From Sphingomonas aquatilis (GTDB lineage: Bacteria > Pseudomonadota > Alphaproteobacteria > Sphingomonadales > Sphingomonadaceae), in contig NZ_JACIDB010000004.1 in assembly GCF_014196115.1 (NCBI RefSeq), positions 223,129 to 287,128 on the forward strand: 64,000 nt of DNA, given 5' to 3'. Position 1 is the stretch's first letter. Each line of letters opens with the position of its first letter. Below are positions 26,305 through 40,152 of the stretch, piece by piece. The notes beneath the pieces are model-generated. The model was not told where the DNA came from. It did no database searches and saw nothing but the letters and a program-made list of their open reading frames with translations. Both the position numbers and the translations under genes were made by a program.

Positions 26305-27105
26305 TCACCGGCTCTGCTGAGCCAGCACCTCATAGGCCATTACCGCCGTCGCAACCGCGGCGTTCAGGCTGTCCGCCTTGCCCAGCATGGGGATCTTGAC
26401 CAGCAGGTCACACGCCGCGGCATAGTCCGCCGGCATCCCCTGCGCCTCATTGCCCGTCAGCAGGAACGTCGGCGCTGCATAATGTGCGCCGCGATAGTCG
26501 TGGGTGGTGTCGAGGCTCAGTCCCACCAGCTGTCCCGGCCCCTGCCGCAGCCACCCGAGGAACTCCTCCCAACCGCTCCGCACCACCGGCACGGTGAACA
26601 GCGCCCCCATGCTCGCGCGGACGGCCTCGACCGAGAAGGGATCGACGCATTCGCCGATCAGAATCAGCCCGCCGGCCCCCACCGCATCGGCGGTGCGCAG
26701 GATGGTGCCCAGGTTGCCCGGATCGCGCAGCCGCTCGGCGACCAGCCAGATGCCCGCACTGTTGCGGTCGAGGTCGGCCAGCGTACGATCGAACTCATCG
26801 AACACCCCGACGACGGCCTGCGGGTTATCCTTGCCCGACAGCTTGGATAGGATGTCGGGCGTCGTCTGGATCGACTCGCCGCCCGCCATCTCGACGTCGA
26901 TCGACAGGGCATGGACCAGCGGATGGTCGGCATTGGCCGCCGCGTAGAACAGGATGCGGGGCAGGCGGCCCGTCTCGCGCGCTTCGGTCAGGATGCGCAG
27001 GCCCTCGGCCATGAACTGCCGCGCGCCGCGCCGGTGCTTCTTGTCGCGCAGCTCGCGGGCATATTTGACCAGCGGGTTGGAAAAGGCGGTAATCTCTCGG
27101 GGCAT
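26305..27105 (-). CDS. TrmH/SpoU family RNA 2'-O-methyltransferase
   Basis: This 266-residue SPOUT-fold enzyme uses S-adenosylmethionine to methylate the 2'-hydroxyl of tRNA or rRNA. The N-terminal substrate-binding domain (KYARELRDKKHRRGARQFMAEG, about 13-34) is of the RlmB/TrmH type. The three SpoU motifs follow: LRDPGNLGTILRTADAVGAGG (about 128-148), LLTGNEAQGMP near 215, and the knot region IPMLGKADSLNAAVATAVMAYE near the end. The start at ATG 27105 gives a normal length; 13 additional upstream in-frame codons look non-native. The exact RNA target cannot be read from sequence. It is convergent with the rmuC unit. Confidence 0.9.
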   Translation of the reverse strand: MPREITAFSNPLVKYARELRDKKHRRGARQFMAEGLRILTEARETGRLPRILFYAAANADHPLVHALSIDVEMAGGESIQTTPDILSKLSGKDNPQAVVGVFDEFDRTLADLDRNSAGIWLVAERLRDPGNLGTILRTADAVGAGGLILIGECVDPFSVEAVRASMGALFTVPVVRSGWEEFLGWLRQGPGQLVGLSLDTTHDYRGAHYAAPTFLLTGNEAQGMPADYAAACDLLVKIPMLGKADSLNAAVATAVMAYEVLAQQSR

Positions 27106-27178
27106 GGCGTGTCGGGCCTTCGCGCCAGCCGCAGGCTGACGCAAGGCAAAAGCGACACGCCCGGCCGGCGCGGCCGAC

Positions 27179-27200
27179 AGCCGCGTCCGACGACGCGGCT
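27179..27200. terminator. Perfect stem-loop downstream of HPr
   Basis: AGCCGCGTC (27179-27187) pairs perfectly with GACGCGGCT (27192-27200) over a CGAC loop, about 55 bases after the HPr stop on the minus strand. There is no T-run; it may be a processing or termination structure between HPr and the methyltransferase gene. Confidence 0.4.
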
Positions 27201-27255
27201 TTGCCGCGGCGCTGCCCTAGACGGAACGCCACCCGAAATGCGGTGGCCGCCCCGC

Positions 27256-27531
27256 TCAGTCTTCGCCGAACTTCGCCTCGACCAGCTCGCACAAGGCGCT
27301 CACCGCCGCCTCGGCCCCGTCGCCCGCCGCGCTGATCGTGATCGAATCGCCCTTGGCGGCGCCCAGCATCATCAGCCCCATGATCGACGTGCCGGTGACG
27401 GCGCCATCGTCCTTGCGCACCTGCACCTCGACCGGCTGGCTGGAGGCGAGGGTCACGAACTTGGCGCTCGCCCGCGCGTGCAGTCCGCGCTTGTTGGTGA
27501 TCAGGACGGTGCGCTCGATGCCGGCGCTCAT
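27256..27531 (-). CDS. ptsH: HPr phosphocarrier protein (regulatory PTS)
   Basis: This 91-residue HPr has the active-site H18 in RGLHARAS and a serine (S49 in GTSIMGLMML) at the position phosphorylated by HPr kinase in other bacteria. In alphaproteobacteria it works in a regulatory phosphotransfer chain rather than sugar import; no sugar-specific PTS permease or enzyme I gene is in this window. It is the last gene of the chvI-chvG-hprK-rapZ-EIIA-HPr operon, and its ATG overlaps the EIIA stop by four bases. Confidence 0.93.
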   Translation of the reverse strand: MSAGIERTVLITNKRGLHARASAKFVTLASSQPVEVQVRKDDGAVTGTSIMGLMMLGAAKGDSITISAAGDGAEAAVSALCELVEAKFGED

Positions 27532-27953
27532 GCCGCCGCCTCGCCCAGCACCTCGGATGCGACCGAGATATATTTGCGTCCCGCCTCGCGCGCCGCCGCC
27601 ACCGCTTCGACGACTTTCATCGATTTGCGCGCCGACCCCAGTCGGATCAGCATCGGCAGATTCATCCCCGCAATCACCTCGACATGCCCGCGCGTCATCA
27701 GCGAGATGGCGAGGTTGGAGGGGGTTCCGCCGAACAGGTCGGTCAATACGATCACGCCGCGCCCCGTATCGACTGCCGCGATCGCCGCAGCGATATCCGC
27801 GCGGCGCTCTTCCATGTCGTCGTCGGGACCAATCGAGATGGTGGCGATCCGCTCCTGCGGCCCCACGACATGCACCATGGCGGTCACGAACTCTTCGGCG
27901 AGCCGTCCGTGCGTCACCAGAACCAGGCCAATCATATCGGTTACGTTACTCAT
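27528..27953 (-). CDS. PTS EIIA-Man type regulatory protein
   Basis: This 141-residue mannose-type EIIA domain has the phospho-accepting H15 in VLVTHGRLAEEF and the conserved LTDLFGGTPSNLA loop near 70-82. It stands alone without IIB, IIC or IID domains, so it acts as a phospho-relay endpoint that senses HPr status. The gene overlaps rapZ and ptsH by four bases at each end. In other alphaproteobacteria the equivalent protein links HPr phosphorylation to carbon or stress signalling. Confidence 0.9.
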   Translation of the reverse strand: MSNVTDMIGLVLVTHGRLAEEFVTAMVHVVGPQERIATISIGPDDDMEERRADIAAAIAAVDTGRGVIVLTDLFGGTPSNLAISLMTRGHVEVIAGMNLPMLIRLGSARKSMKVVEAVAAAREAGRKYISVASEVLGEAAA

Positions 27954-28858
27954 TTGCTGGCCGGCGGCCCCTCGAGCGAGTCCTGCGGTGCGGCCCCCAG
28001 GTCGCGATGCGTGATGGTGGGCGAAAAACCCGCGTCGCGCAACCGTCGAGCGAGATGTTCCGCGACATGCACCGAACGGTGCCGCCCGCCAGTGCAGCCG
28101 ATCGCCACGCTGACATAGGCTTTCCCCTCAGCGCGATAGCGCGGGATCAGAAGTTCGAGCAGGCTGCCGATCTGCTCCATCGCGGCGGGATAGGCGGGGT
28201 CTGCCGCAACATAAGCGGAAACGTCGGCGTCCAGACCGGTGCCCGGACGCAGCACGGGGTCCCAGTGCGGATTGCGCAGGAAGCGCATGTCGAATACCAG
28301 ATCGGCGTTGCGCGGGATGCCGCGGGCGAAACCGAACGACTGGATCGACAGCACCGGCGCGTCGCTGCCCGACACCGCGAAGGTCGACCGCACCTTTTGC
28401 GCAAGCATGTTGGCGCTGAGGTCGGTGGTGTCGATCAGCCGATTCGCCCATTCGCGCAGCGGCGCCAGCAGCTCGCGCTCACGAGCGATGCCGTCGCTCG
28501 CCGGCCGGTCCGGTGCCAGCGGATGGCGCCGTCGCGTCTCCGAATAGCGTCGCTCGAGCTCGGAGCCCGCGCAATCGAGGAACAGCATGCCGACATCGAG
28601 CCCATGGCCTTCGCGCAGCGCGCGGATGCGCTCGATAATCCGTTTCGGGTCGAAGTCGCGCGTCCGCGCACCGATACCCAACGCCAGCGGCTGCGAGCCA
28701 TCCGCGGAGCCCTGCGCCAGCGGCGCTTCCAGCAGGCGGTCCAGCAGGGCGAGCGGCAGATTGTCGACCACCTCCCACCCCAGGTCTTCCAGCGTCTTCA
28801 GCACGGTCGACTTGCCCGCACCCGACAGGCCGGTGACGAGCAGAATGTCCTTGGTCAT
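27950..28858 (-). CDS. rapZ: RapZ, RNase adapter / nucleotide-binding protein
   Basis: This 302-residue RapZ family protein has a Walker A motif GLSGAGKS (9-16) and the C-terminal domain containing ALSVQSFGFA-like and RNPHW blocks (here IQSFGFARGIPRNADLVFDMRFLRNPHW). The end carries the block IGCTGGRHRSV, which in E. coli RapZ is in the RNA/metabolite-binding domain. E. coli RapZ steers GlmZ/GlmY sRNAs to RNase E; whether that applies in alphaproteobacteria is not established. The true start is ATG 28858; an in-frame TTG lies just before it. Position next to hprK is conserved in the class. Confidence 0.92.
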   Translation of the reverse strand: MTKDILLVTGLSGAGKSTVLKTLEDLGWEVVDNLPLALLDRLLEAPLAQGSADGSQPLALGIGARTRDFDPKRIIERIRALREGHGLDVGMLFLDCAGSELERRYSETRRRHPLAPDRPASDGIARERELLAPLREWANRLIDTTDLSANMLAQKVRSTFAVSGSDAPVLSIQSFGFARGIPRNADLVFDMRFLRNPHWDPVLRPGTGLDADVSAYVAADPAYPAAMEQIGSLLELLIPRYRAEGKAYVSVAIGCTGGRHRSVHVAEHLARRLRDAGFSPTITHRDLGAAPQDSLEGPPASK

Positions 28859-28898
28859 CAATACGTCCCTGCAATGCGGGCGGAGGGGAGGGGGCGTG

Positions 28899-29333
28899 TC
28901 ACGCCGGCGTCGCGCCGGGTTGGCGGACCGCCCATTCGATCTTCAGCGGGGTCGAGGCGTGATGTGCGTCGAAGGAAAGCTCGCGGACGGCGATCCCCGC
29001 GAGCAGCCGCTGTCGCCGCTCGGGCATGCGATCGGGCTCGCCGCCCAGGTGCACGATCAGCGCGACCGGCAGGTCATTGACCTGTGGCAGGCTGACGATG
29101 CCGAGGCCCCGGACCTCGATCCGGCCACGGATCGTGTCCGGCGCCCGCGCGAGCAGGGCGGTTCCCTGCCGCACCACCAAAGTGCGATCGTCGCTGACCA
29201 GCACGGCGCCGCGATCGATCAGGCGCAGCGCCAGATCGGACTTGCCAATGCCGGACACGCCCTGGATCAGCACGACATGCCCATCGATCGCGACACTGGT
29301 CGCGTGCAGCATTTCTGACGAAAGGATGGTCAT
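28899..29333 (-). CDS. hprK: HPr kinase/phosphorylase, short alphaproteobacterial form
   Basis: This 144-residue protein is only the catalytic half of HprK. It has the P-loop GVSGIGKS (25-32), followed by LVSDDRT and the signature EVRGLGIVSL. Firmicute HprK is about 310 residues with an extra N-terminal domain; the short form is usual for alphaproteobacteria. It would phosphorylate HPr at the serine seen in the downstream HPr. It starts five bases after the chvG stop and so is co-transcribed with the sensor kinase. Confidence 0.92.
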   Translation of the reverse strand: MTILSSEMLHATSVAIDGHVVLIQGVSGIGKSDLALRLIDRGAVLVSDDRTLVVRQGTALLARAPDTIRGRIEVRGLGIVSLPQVNDLPVALIVHLGGEPDRMPERRQRLLAGIAVRELSFDAHHASTPLKIEWAVRQPGATPA

Positions 29334-29338
29334 GATGC

Positions 29339-30937
29339 TCAGTCCGCCGCAGATGGCGCGCCGGCGATCGGCAGGCGCACGACGAAACGCGCGCCCGCCA
29401 GCCGGTCTTCGCGCGATTCGACGATGATGCTGCCCTGATGCGCCTCGACGATGGTTCGCGCAATGGCGAGGCCCAGGCCGCTATGCTGGCCGAACGCCTC
29501 GCTCTCCGGCCGGATCGACTGGAAGCGGCGGAAGATCGCCTCGCGCGCTTCTTCGGGCACGCCGGGGCCTTCGTCCTCGACGCGGACGACGATGTCTTCG
29601 TCGCCTCGTGCCGCGGCGATGGCGACGAGACCACCGTCGGGCGAGAAGGATAACGCGTTCTCGATCAGATTTTCGAACACCCGCTCCAACCGCGCGCCCT
29701 CACCGAGCACGACCAGCGGCTGGCCATCATCGTCGACCCGCAACCGGATGTGTCGCTCCACGACGCGCTCGATGCGCTGGGCGACGAGCGCATGGATCAT
29801 TGCGGCGACATCGATCGGCTCGAAATGCGCGCGGCTGAGCTGCGCATCGAGGCGCGATGCCTCGGAAATGTCGGTGATCAGTCGATCGAGCCGGTGCACG
29901 TCGTCGCGCACGATGCCGAGCAGGCGGGCTTGCAATTCGGGGTCCTTCACCCGCCCCAGCCCTTCGACAGCCGACCGCAGCGAGGCGAGGGGGTTCTTCA
30001 TTTCATGCGTCACGTCGGCCGCAAACGCCTCCGTCGCATCGATCCGCGCGCGGAGTGCGAGGCTCATGTCGGACAGGGCGCGAGCGAGGCTGCCGATCTC
30101 GTCGCGGCGCGAGGGCAGGCGCGGCACCACGACCTCGCGCGCGCGTCCCAGCCGCACCCGCACCGCCGCCCGCGCCAGCCGACGCAAGGGCCGCACGATC
30201 GTGCGTGCCAGAAACAGCGAGAGCAGCACCGAAACGAGCGTTACGACGAGCAGCACGATGCTCAGCCGGAACCGTTCGATCCGCACCGTCTGCGTGATGT
30301 CGCGCGCATTGATCGTACTCATGACCACGCGTCTGCCGGGCAGCGGCGCCGCGACGGTGATGACCGGGGTGCGATCGGGCGCGCGCCAGATGCTGCCCGA
30401 GACCTTGCTCTGCGCTGCCGCGACGGAAACGTCCGGCCATTCGCGCCCGTCTCCGCGCTCGCGGTACAAGGGTGGGCGGACCGCGCCGACGATCGTATCG
30501 ATCGCCGCGTCGAGGAAACGGGCGACGCTCTGGTTCCACGCCTGCTTGTCCGGGTCGAGCAGCACGGCGTTGCGGACGCCGAGGTCGCGACTGTCGGCGA
30601 TCGTCCGCCCGCCACCATCGAAGATACGCAGCCGCGCCCCCGTGTCTCGCGCCAGTCGCGTGATCAGATCGTCCCGCTGTTCCGGCCCCACCATCGCCAG
30701 CGATTCGGCGATCAGCCGGCCTTCGCGGACATATTGCGCCACCCGCGCATCGAGCAGCCGGCTGCGGTACGAATCGAGGTAGAAGAACCCGCCCGCCAGC
30801 AACAGCAACGCGAAGATGTTGACCGCCAGGATGCGGCGGGTGAGCGAGATCTGGCCCGACCAGCGGAGCGCAAGGTCGCTCGCCTCGCGTCGCCGGTCGC
30901 TGCCTTCACTCTTCGGAGAAGCGGTAGCCGGCGCCAT
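29339..30937 (-). CDS. chvG: Sensor histidine kinase ChvG
   Basis: This 532-residue membrane sensor kinase has a transmembrane helix near residues 39-56, a periplasmic sensor domain, a second helix ending in [17 protein letters not shown] with a HAMP linker, the phospho-acceptor His in [14 protein letters not shown], an N-box ([13 protein letters not shown]) and G-boxes ([23 protein letters not shown]). It is the alphaproteobacterial ChvG/ExoS type that senses envelope stress, acidity or host cues. No standard start exists between the chvI stop and the first helix, so the ATG at 30937, overlapping chvI by 32 bases, is the best start. Confidence 0.88.
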   Translation of the reverse strand: MAPATASPKSEGSDRRREASDLALRWSGQISLTRRILAVNIFALLLLAGGFFYLDSYRSRLLDARVAQYVREGRLIAESLAMVGPEQRDDLITRLARDTGARLRIFDGGGRTIADSRDLGVRNAVLLDPDKQAWNQSVARFLDAAIDTIVGAVRPPLYRERGDGREWPDVSVAAAQSKVSGSIWRAPDRTPVITVAAPLPGRRVVMSTINARDITQTVRIERFRLSIVLLVVTLVSVLLSLFLARTIVRPLRRLARAAVRVRLGRAREVVVPRLPSRRDEIGSLARALSDMSLALRARIDATEAFAADVTHEMKNPLASLRSAVEGLGRVKDPELQARLLGIVRDDVHRLDRLITDISEASRLDAQLSRAHFEPIDVAAMIHALVAQRIERVVERHIRLRVDDDGQPLVVLGEGARLERVFENLIENALSFSPDGGLVAIAAARGDEDIVVRVEDEGPGVPEEAREAIFRRFQSIRPESEAFGQHSGLGLAIARTIVEAHQGSIIVESREDRLAGARFVVRLPIAGAPSAAD

Positions 30938-31613
30938 ACAGCGTCTCGATGGCGTCGAATTCGGGATCGACCTGCCGGAACTTGCGGCGCAGCCGCTTGA
31001 TGTGGCTGTCGATCGTCCGATCGTCGACGTAGATGTCGTCCTGATAGGCGGCATCCATCAGCTGGTTGCGCGTCTTCACGATCCCGGGGCGCTGCGCGAG
31101 CGTTTCGAGGATCAGGAATTCGGTGACGGTCAGCGTGACCGGCGCATCGTCCCAGGTGGTGCGATGCCGCGCCGGGTCCATTGACAGGCGCCCGCGGATG
31201 AGCGGGGCCGCCGCCGTCGGGTCGCCCTCCTCGGCGGGGCTCGCCACCGCCTCGGTCCGGCGCAGGATCGCGCGGATGCGCGCGATCAGCAGCCGCTGAC
31301 TGAAGGGCTTGGCGATATAATCGTCCGCGCCCATCGCCAGGCCGAGCGCCTCGTCGAGCTCGTCGTCCTTGCTGGTCAGGAAGATGACCGGAATCTGGCT
31401 CTTCTCGCGCAATCGCCGAAGCAGCTCGAGGCCATCCATCCGCGGCATCTTGATGTCGAAGATGGCAAGGTCGGGCGGGTTGTCGGTGAGGGCCTTCAGC
31501 GCCGTCTCGCCATCCGAATAGACGCGGGTCAGGAACCCCTCCGTCTGCAGCGCGATGGACACGGACGTCAGGATATTGCGGTCGTCGTCGACCAGCGCGA
31601 TCGTCGCGGTCAT
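30906..31613 (-). CDS. chvI: Response regulator ChvI
   Basis: This is a 235-residue OmpR/PhoB-type regulator. The receiver domain has VDDDRNI near the N-terminus, a phospho-acceptor Asp in [13 protein letters not shown] and KPF near 103. The winged-helix domain ends [17 protein letters not shown] with YGAGYRF at the C-terminus. With ChvG it forms the ChvGI system, which in Agrobacterium and Sinorhizobium controls envelope, exopolysaccharide and metabolic genes, and it is located beside pckA there too. It is the first gene of a six-gene operon and is divergent from pckA. Confidence 0.93.
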   Translation of the reverse strand: MTATIALVDDDRNILTSVSIALQTEGFLTRVYSDGETALKALTDNPPDLAIFDIKMPRMDGLELLRRLREKSQIPVIFLTSKDDELDEALGLAMGADDYIAKPFSQRLLIARIRAILRRTEAVASPAEEGDPTAAAPLIRGRLSMDPARHRTTWDDAPVTLTVTEFLILETLAQRPGIVKTRNQLMDAAYQDDIYVDDRTIDSHIKRLRRKFRQVDPEFDAIETLYGAGYRFSEE

Positions 31614-31694
31614 GCTCGGGGGCGCCTTCGATCCATATGGTGTGGCCTAGGGCAAAGCGCGCCGCGGCTCAACACCTGCCCCTGCGGCAAGTGT

Positions 31695-31723
31695 TTGACG
31701 TGTTAAACGCCGTGTCCTATATG
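31695..31723 (+). promoter_or_regulatory. Sigma70-type promoter of pckA
   Basis: TTGACG (31695-31700) and TATATG (31718-31723) are separated by 17 bases, an almost ideal housekeeping promoter. The transcription start would be near 31730, giving a leader of about 65 bases. The -35 box is embedded in GTTTGACGTGTTAAAC, an interrupted GTTT/AAAC inverted repeat that could bind a regulator. Confidence 0.65.
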
Positions 31724-31796
31724 ATGGGACATCAGCGGCGTGCGCACAGCCCCTCCCCAGGATGTGCAGGCCGTGGCGAGTCATGGGAGGATGATT

Positions 31797-33410
<1,614 letters not shown>

Positions 33411-33534
33411 CGCGCATCGCGCCGCGGGTCCGGAGGGGCTCGCTGCGCTGTCATGCGATCATCGCAGGACTTTCCCCAGCGCGTCACAATCAGCGCGCAT
33501 GGCGCCGCTCGACGCACAGCCGAGGGGTGGGCAG

Positions 33535-34755
33535 ATGACGGGTAACACGCAGAAGGCGGTGGCCGCAGCGATGCAGCGGCATGGCCATCTTTCCAAACAG
33601 GGCCTGCTGGAGCGCGCCTTCACCTGGGCGTTTCGCGGCCTCGTCTATGCGCAGATCTGGGAAGACCCGGTCGTCGATATGGCAGCGCTGGCGATCACGC
33701 CGGACTGCCACGTCGTCACCATCGCGTCCGGCGGCTGCAACGCGCTGTCGTATCTGACCGCCAATCCGGCGGCGATCACCGCGGTCGATCTCAACACCGC
33801 GCATATCGCGCTCGGCACGCTGAAGCTCGCCGCAGCCCGGCACCTGCCGGATCACGCGAGCTTCCTGCGCTTCTTCGGCCACGCCGCCAGCCGTGACAAT
33901 CTCGACGCCTATCAGCGCTATATCCGCCCGCATATCGATGAGCCGACGCGCCGCTATTGGGAAGGCCGCGACCTGATCGGCCGACGCCGCATCGGCGGCT
34001 TCGCGCACGGCGTTCACAAGCGCGGTCTGCTGGGCCGGTTCATCGGCGCCGCGCATCTGCTCGCCAAGCTCAACGGCGTCGATCCGCGCCTGCTGCTCGA
34101 TGCGCGATCGATCGAGGAACAGCGCGCGATCTTCGATCACAAATTCGCGCCCGTCTTCGATCGGCGCTTCGTCAAATGGTTGACCGACCAGCCGGCCTCG
34201 CTGTTCGGCCTTGGCATTCCCCCCGCGCAGTTCGATGCGCTGGCCGGCGAGGCACGTATGGCCGGCGTCCTGCGCCAGCGCCTGGAAAAGCTCGCCTGTG
34301 GCTTCGACCTCAAGGACAATTATTTCGCCTGGCAGGCCTTCGGCCGTCGGTATGGCGAAGGCCCCGCCGCGCCGCTGCCGCCCTATCTGCAAGCCGAGCA
34401 TTATGACGCCATCGTCGACCGCGTCGGCCGCATCACGCTCGCCCATGCCAATCTGACCGAGCATCTCGCGAGCATGCCCGATGCCTCGCGCGATCGCTAC
34501 ATCCTGCTTGACGCGCAGGACTGGATGACGGACGCGCAACTGTCCGCGCTGTGGACGCAGATCACCCGGACGGCGCGCCCCGGCGCGCGCATCCTGTTCC
34601 GCACCGCCGGGGAGGCGGACATCATCCCCGGCCGCATCCCCGACTCCGTCCTGTCGCGCTGGTCGTATCAGGCCGAGGCGTCGAAAGCCTTCACCGCGCA
34701 GGATCGGTCCGCGATCTACGGCGGCGTCCATCTCTACATTTTGCAGGATGCGTGA
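33535..34755 (+). CDS. btaA: BtaA-type S-adenosylmethionine:diacylglycerol 3-amino-3-carboxypropyltransferase
   Basis: This 406-residue DUF3419 protein is homologous to BtaA, which transfers the aminocarboxypropyl group of S-adenosylmethionine to diacylglycerol to form diacylglyceryl-homoserine. The N-terminal region has the characteristic GLVYAQIWEDPVVDMAAL and a Rossmann-like SAM site VVTIASGGCNALSYL followed by VDLNTAHIAL. A second part carries the RILFRTAGEADIIPG block. The chosen ATG is preceded by GAGGGGTGGGCAG; an ATG 36 bases earlier lacks one. It overlaps btaB by eight bases, so the two steps of betaine-lipid synthesis are translationally linked. Confidence 0.88.
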   Translation: MTGNTQKAVAAAMQRHGHLSKQGLLERAFTWAFRGLVYAQIWEDPVVDMAALAITPDCHVVTIASGGCNALSYLTANPAAITAVDLNTAHIALGTLKLAAARHLPDHASFLRFFGHAASRDNLDAYQRYIRPHIDEPTRRYWEGRDLIGRRRIGGFAHGVHKRGLLGRFIGAAHLLAKLNGVDPRLLLDARSIEEQRAIFDHKFAPVFDRRFVKWLTDQPASLFGLGIPPAQFDALAGEARMAGVLRQRLEKLACGFDLKDNYFAWQAFGRRYGEGPAAPLPPYLQAEHYDAIVDRVGRITLAHANLTEHLASMPDASRDRYILLDAQDWMTDAQLSALWTQITRTARPGARILFRTAGEADIIPGRIPDSVLSRWSYQAEASKAFTAQDRSAIYGGVHLYILQDA

Positions 34756-35392
34756 GGTGGATCATGCCGCGCGGATGGACCGCATCTACGCGGGCCAGCG
34801 CCACATCTACGATCTGACGCGCAAATATTATCTATTCGGGCGCGATCGGATGATCGATCGTCTGGACCTTCAGCCGGGTGCGACCGTGCTGGAGGTCGGC
34901 TGCGGGACGGGACGCAATCTGATCCGGGCGGCGCGGGCGTGGCCGGATGCGCGTTTCTACGGTCTCGATATCTCGGCCGCGATGCTGACCACGGCGCGGG
35001 CCAAGGTTGCGGCGGCGGGTCTGTCCGGTCGGATCACGCTGGCGCAGGCCGATGCCGCTGACTTCGATCCCGTCGCGCTGTTCGGCCTCGCGCGCTTCGA
35101 CCGCGTCGTCTTCAGCTATACGCTGTCGATGATCCCGCCCTGGCGCGCCGCGTTGCAGCAAGGGTTGGCGGTCACAGCAGCGAACGGGCGGCTTGCGGTG
35201 ATGGACTTCGGCACGCAGGGCGGCTGGCCCGCGTGGTGGCGCACGGCGTTCCTTGCTTGGCTGGGCCATTTCGACGTGACGCCGCGCGCCGATCTGGCGG
35301 AGGAGGTCGCGAGCCTCGCCACGCTAGCCAACCGACAGGCCGATACGCGGGCGTTATGGGGCGGTTACGCCTGCGAAGCGACGATCGCCTGA
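34748..35392 (+). CDS. btaB: BtaB-type SAM-dependent N-methyltransferase (betaine lipid)
   Basis: This 214-residue class I methyltransferase has the SAM motif VLEVGCGTGRNL (about 47-58), followed by FYGLDISAAML and RVVFSYTLSMIPPW. It sits directly behind btaA and overlaps it, which identifies it as BtaB, the enzyme that methylates diacylglyceryl-homoserine three times to give DGTS. DGTS is a phosphorus-free membrane lipid used in place of phosphatidylcholine or phosphatidylethanolamine, typically under phosphate limitation. No Pho-box is obvious upstream of btaA. Without the btaA neighbour it would only be a generic methyltransferase. Confidence 0.85.
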   Translation: MREVDHAARMDRIYAGQRHIYDLTRKYYLFGRDRMIDRLDLQPGATVLEVGCGTGRNLIRAARAWPDARFYGLDISAAMLTTARAKVAAAGLSGRITLAQADAADFDPVALFGLARFDRVVFSYTLSMIPPWRAALQQGLAVTAANGRLAVMDFGTQGGWPAWWRTAFLAWLGHFDVTPRADLAEEVASLATLANRQADTRALWGGYACEATIA

Positions 35393-35399
35393 GTCGTTG

Positions 35400-35840
35400 T
35401 CAGCGGCGTTCGACCAGACCCGTGGCGGGCAGGGGCCCTTCGCCCAGCTGGAAGAAGCGTTCGACGATATCACGCGCGAGCCGTGCGGGCCGCAGCGTTT
35501 CCGCATCGAGGCAGCACCAGCTCGATTTCACCTCGGCGACCACCTCTTCACCGCGGCGGATGACGGTGTCGTAGAAGGCGCGTGCGCCCTGGACCTTTTC
35601 CAGCAAGACCGTCGCGATCACGTCGTCGCCCAGGAACGTCGGCTTGCGATAGGTGATCTCATGCTTCAGCGCGACCCACAGGTGGGCGGCGACCGCATCG
35701 GCGGGGGCGAGCTTCTGCCAATGGCTGACGACGGCGTCCTGCACCCACTTCAGATAGCTTGCGTTATTGACGTGCCCCATGAAGTCGATGTCGGCCGGAT
35801 CGATCGGAACCGGAAATTGATGCGGAATGCTCTGCGTCAC
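35400..35840 (-). CDS. Hotdog-fold acyl-CoA thioesterase
   Basis: This is a 146-residue 4-hydroxybenzoyl-CoA thioesterase/YbgC-like protein. The block PIDPADIDFMGHVNNASYLKWVQDA carries the catalytic Asp-containing motif (D-x-D-x-M-G-H-V-N-N) of the family, followed by ITYRKPTFLGDDV. Substrate cannot be assigned. The GTG at 35840 gives a family-length protein with GACAGG upstream; longer in-frame versions have a low-complexity, non-conserved start. It is convergent with btaB, seven bases apart. Confidence 0.85.
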   Translation of the reverse strand: MTQSIPHQFPVPIDPADIDFMGHVNNASYLKWVQDAVVSHWQKLAPADAVAAHLWVALKHEITYRKPTFLGDDVIATVLLEKVQGARAFYDTVIRRGEEVVAEVKSSWCCLDAETLRPARLARDIVERFFQLGEGPLPATGLVERR

Positions 35841-35919
35841 GCCTGTCGATATAGCAGTTCGCGCGCGATCTGACAGGGCCGATCGGGATGGATGCGACGA
35901 ATGGCGCGGTGAACGTCGG

Positions 35920-38948
<3,029 letters not shown>

Positions 38949-40121
38949 GTGACGCCCGCCGCCCGCACCCAGGCTGCGATCGAGTTGCTCGATGCGGTGA
39001 TCGACGCCGCGCGCAGCGGCGGCGCGGCGGCAGACACGTTGATCGCGCGCTATTTCGCGACGCGCCGCTATGCGGGATCGAAGGATCGCCGCGCGGTGCG
39101 CGACCTCGTCTATGCCGCGATTCGGCGGGCAGGGGACGTGCCGGCATCCGGCCGCGCCGCCATGCTGTCGGTCGCGGCAAGCGACGCCGCGGTCGCCGCG
39201 ACCTTCGACGGCTCCGCGCACGGTCCGGCCCCGATCGGCGCGGACGAACCGGTGGCGGCCAGCGGTGTCATGCCCTCGTGGCTCGCGGCAGCCTTGTCGG
39301 CCTCCGGCGTCTCACCCGATCAGCAGGCCGCCCTCATCGACCGGGCGCCCCTGGACGTGCGCGTCAATCGCCAGTTCGCCGATCCGGCATCGATCGCTCA
39401 GGCCTTGGGTGGCGAACCGATCCCCGGCGTGCCCGATGCGCTTCGCCTGCCGACCGGCACCAACGTCGATGCCTATGCGGGCCAGATCGAGGTCCAGGAT
39501 GCCGGCAGCCAGATCGTCAGCCTCGCCGCCCGTGCGCGGCCCGGCGAGCGCATTGCCGATCTGTGCGCCGGCGGTGGTGGCAAAACGCTGGCGCTCGCCG
39601 CAGCGATGCGGAACGAGGGCCACATCCTCGCCACCGATATCGACCGGGCGCGGTTGTCCCGTCTGGCGCCGCGGGCCGAAAAGGCTGGCGTGACGATCGT
39701 CGAAACCCGCCTGCTCGATCCGAAGCGCGAGGCGGCGGCGCTGACCGACTGGGCGGAGACGGCCGACACGGTGCTGATCGATGCCCCCTGTTCGGGCACC
39801 GGAACCTGGCGCCGCAACCCCGAGGCGCGGTGGCGGCTCACCGCCGACCGGCTTGCGCGTTTCGCCGAGCAACAGCGTCATGTGCTGGATGTCGGGGCGG
39901 CGCTCGTCCGACCCGGCGGGGCATTGGTCTATGTCGTCTGCTCGCTGCTCGATGCCGAAGGCGCCGGGCAGGTGGAGGCGTTCCTTGCCGATCATCCCGA
40001 CTGGCGCGCCGAACCACTCGATCTGCCGGCAGGCAGCCCGCGCGGTGCCGGTCTGCGGCTCGATCCGGCAAGCCATGGCACCGACGGATTTTTTGTCGCG
40101 CGGCTGATCCGCGCCTGCTAG
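38949..40121 (+). CDS. RsmB/NOP family RNA m5C methyltransferase
   Basis: This 390-residue SAM-dependent RNA methyltransferase has an N-terminal NusB-like helical region (about 1-60), the SAM motif [17 protein letters not shown] (202-218), the motif IV proline-cysteine [13 protein letters not shown] (C281) and the motif VI cysteine C331 in [10 protein letters not shown]. Both cysteines needed for catalysis and product release in m5C enzymes are present. The likely substrate is 16S rRNA, as for RsmB, but tRNA is possible. The GTG start directly follows the guaB TAA, so they are co-transcribed. Confidence 0.87.
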   Translation: MTPAARTQAAIELLDAVIDAARSGGAAADTLIARYFATRRYAGSKDRRAVRDLVYAAIRRAGDVPASGRAAMLSVAASDAAVAATFDGSAHGPAPIGADEPVAASGVMPSWLAAALSASGVSPDQQAALIDRAPLDVRVNRQFADPASIAQALGGEPIPGVPDALRLPTGTNVDAYAGQIEVQDAGSQIVSLAARARPGERIADLCAGGGGKTLALAAAMRNEGHILATDIDRARLSRLAPRAEKAGVTIVETRLLDPKREAAALTDWAETADTVLIDAPCSGTGTWRRNPEARWRLTADRLARFAEQQRHVLDVGAALVRPGGALVYVVCSLLDAEGAGQVEAFLADHPDWRAEPLDLPAGSPRGAGLRLDPASHGTDGFFVARLIRAC

Positions 40122-40152
40122 TCCTCGGGGCGTGCCCCCCGTGGAGACCTTC

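Noticed and set aside
33454..33466. Palindrome TGCGAT-C-ATCGCA between pckA and btaA
   Set aside because: A perfect 6-base arm is frequent in GC-rich DNA and no partner site was found.
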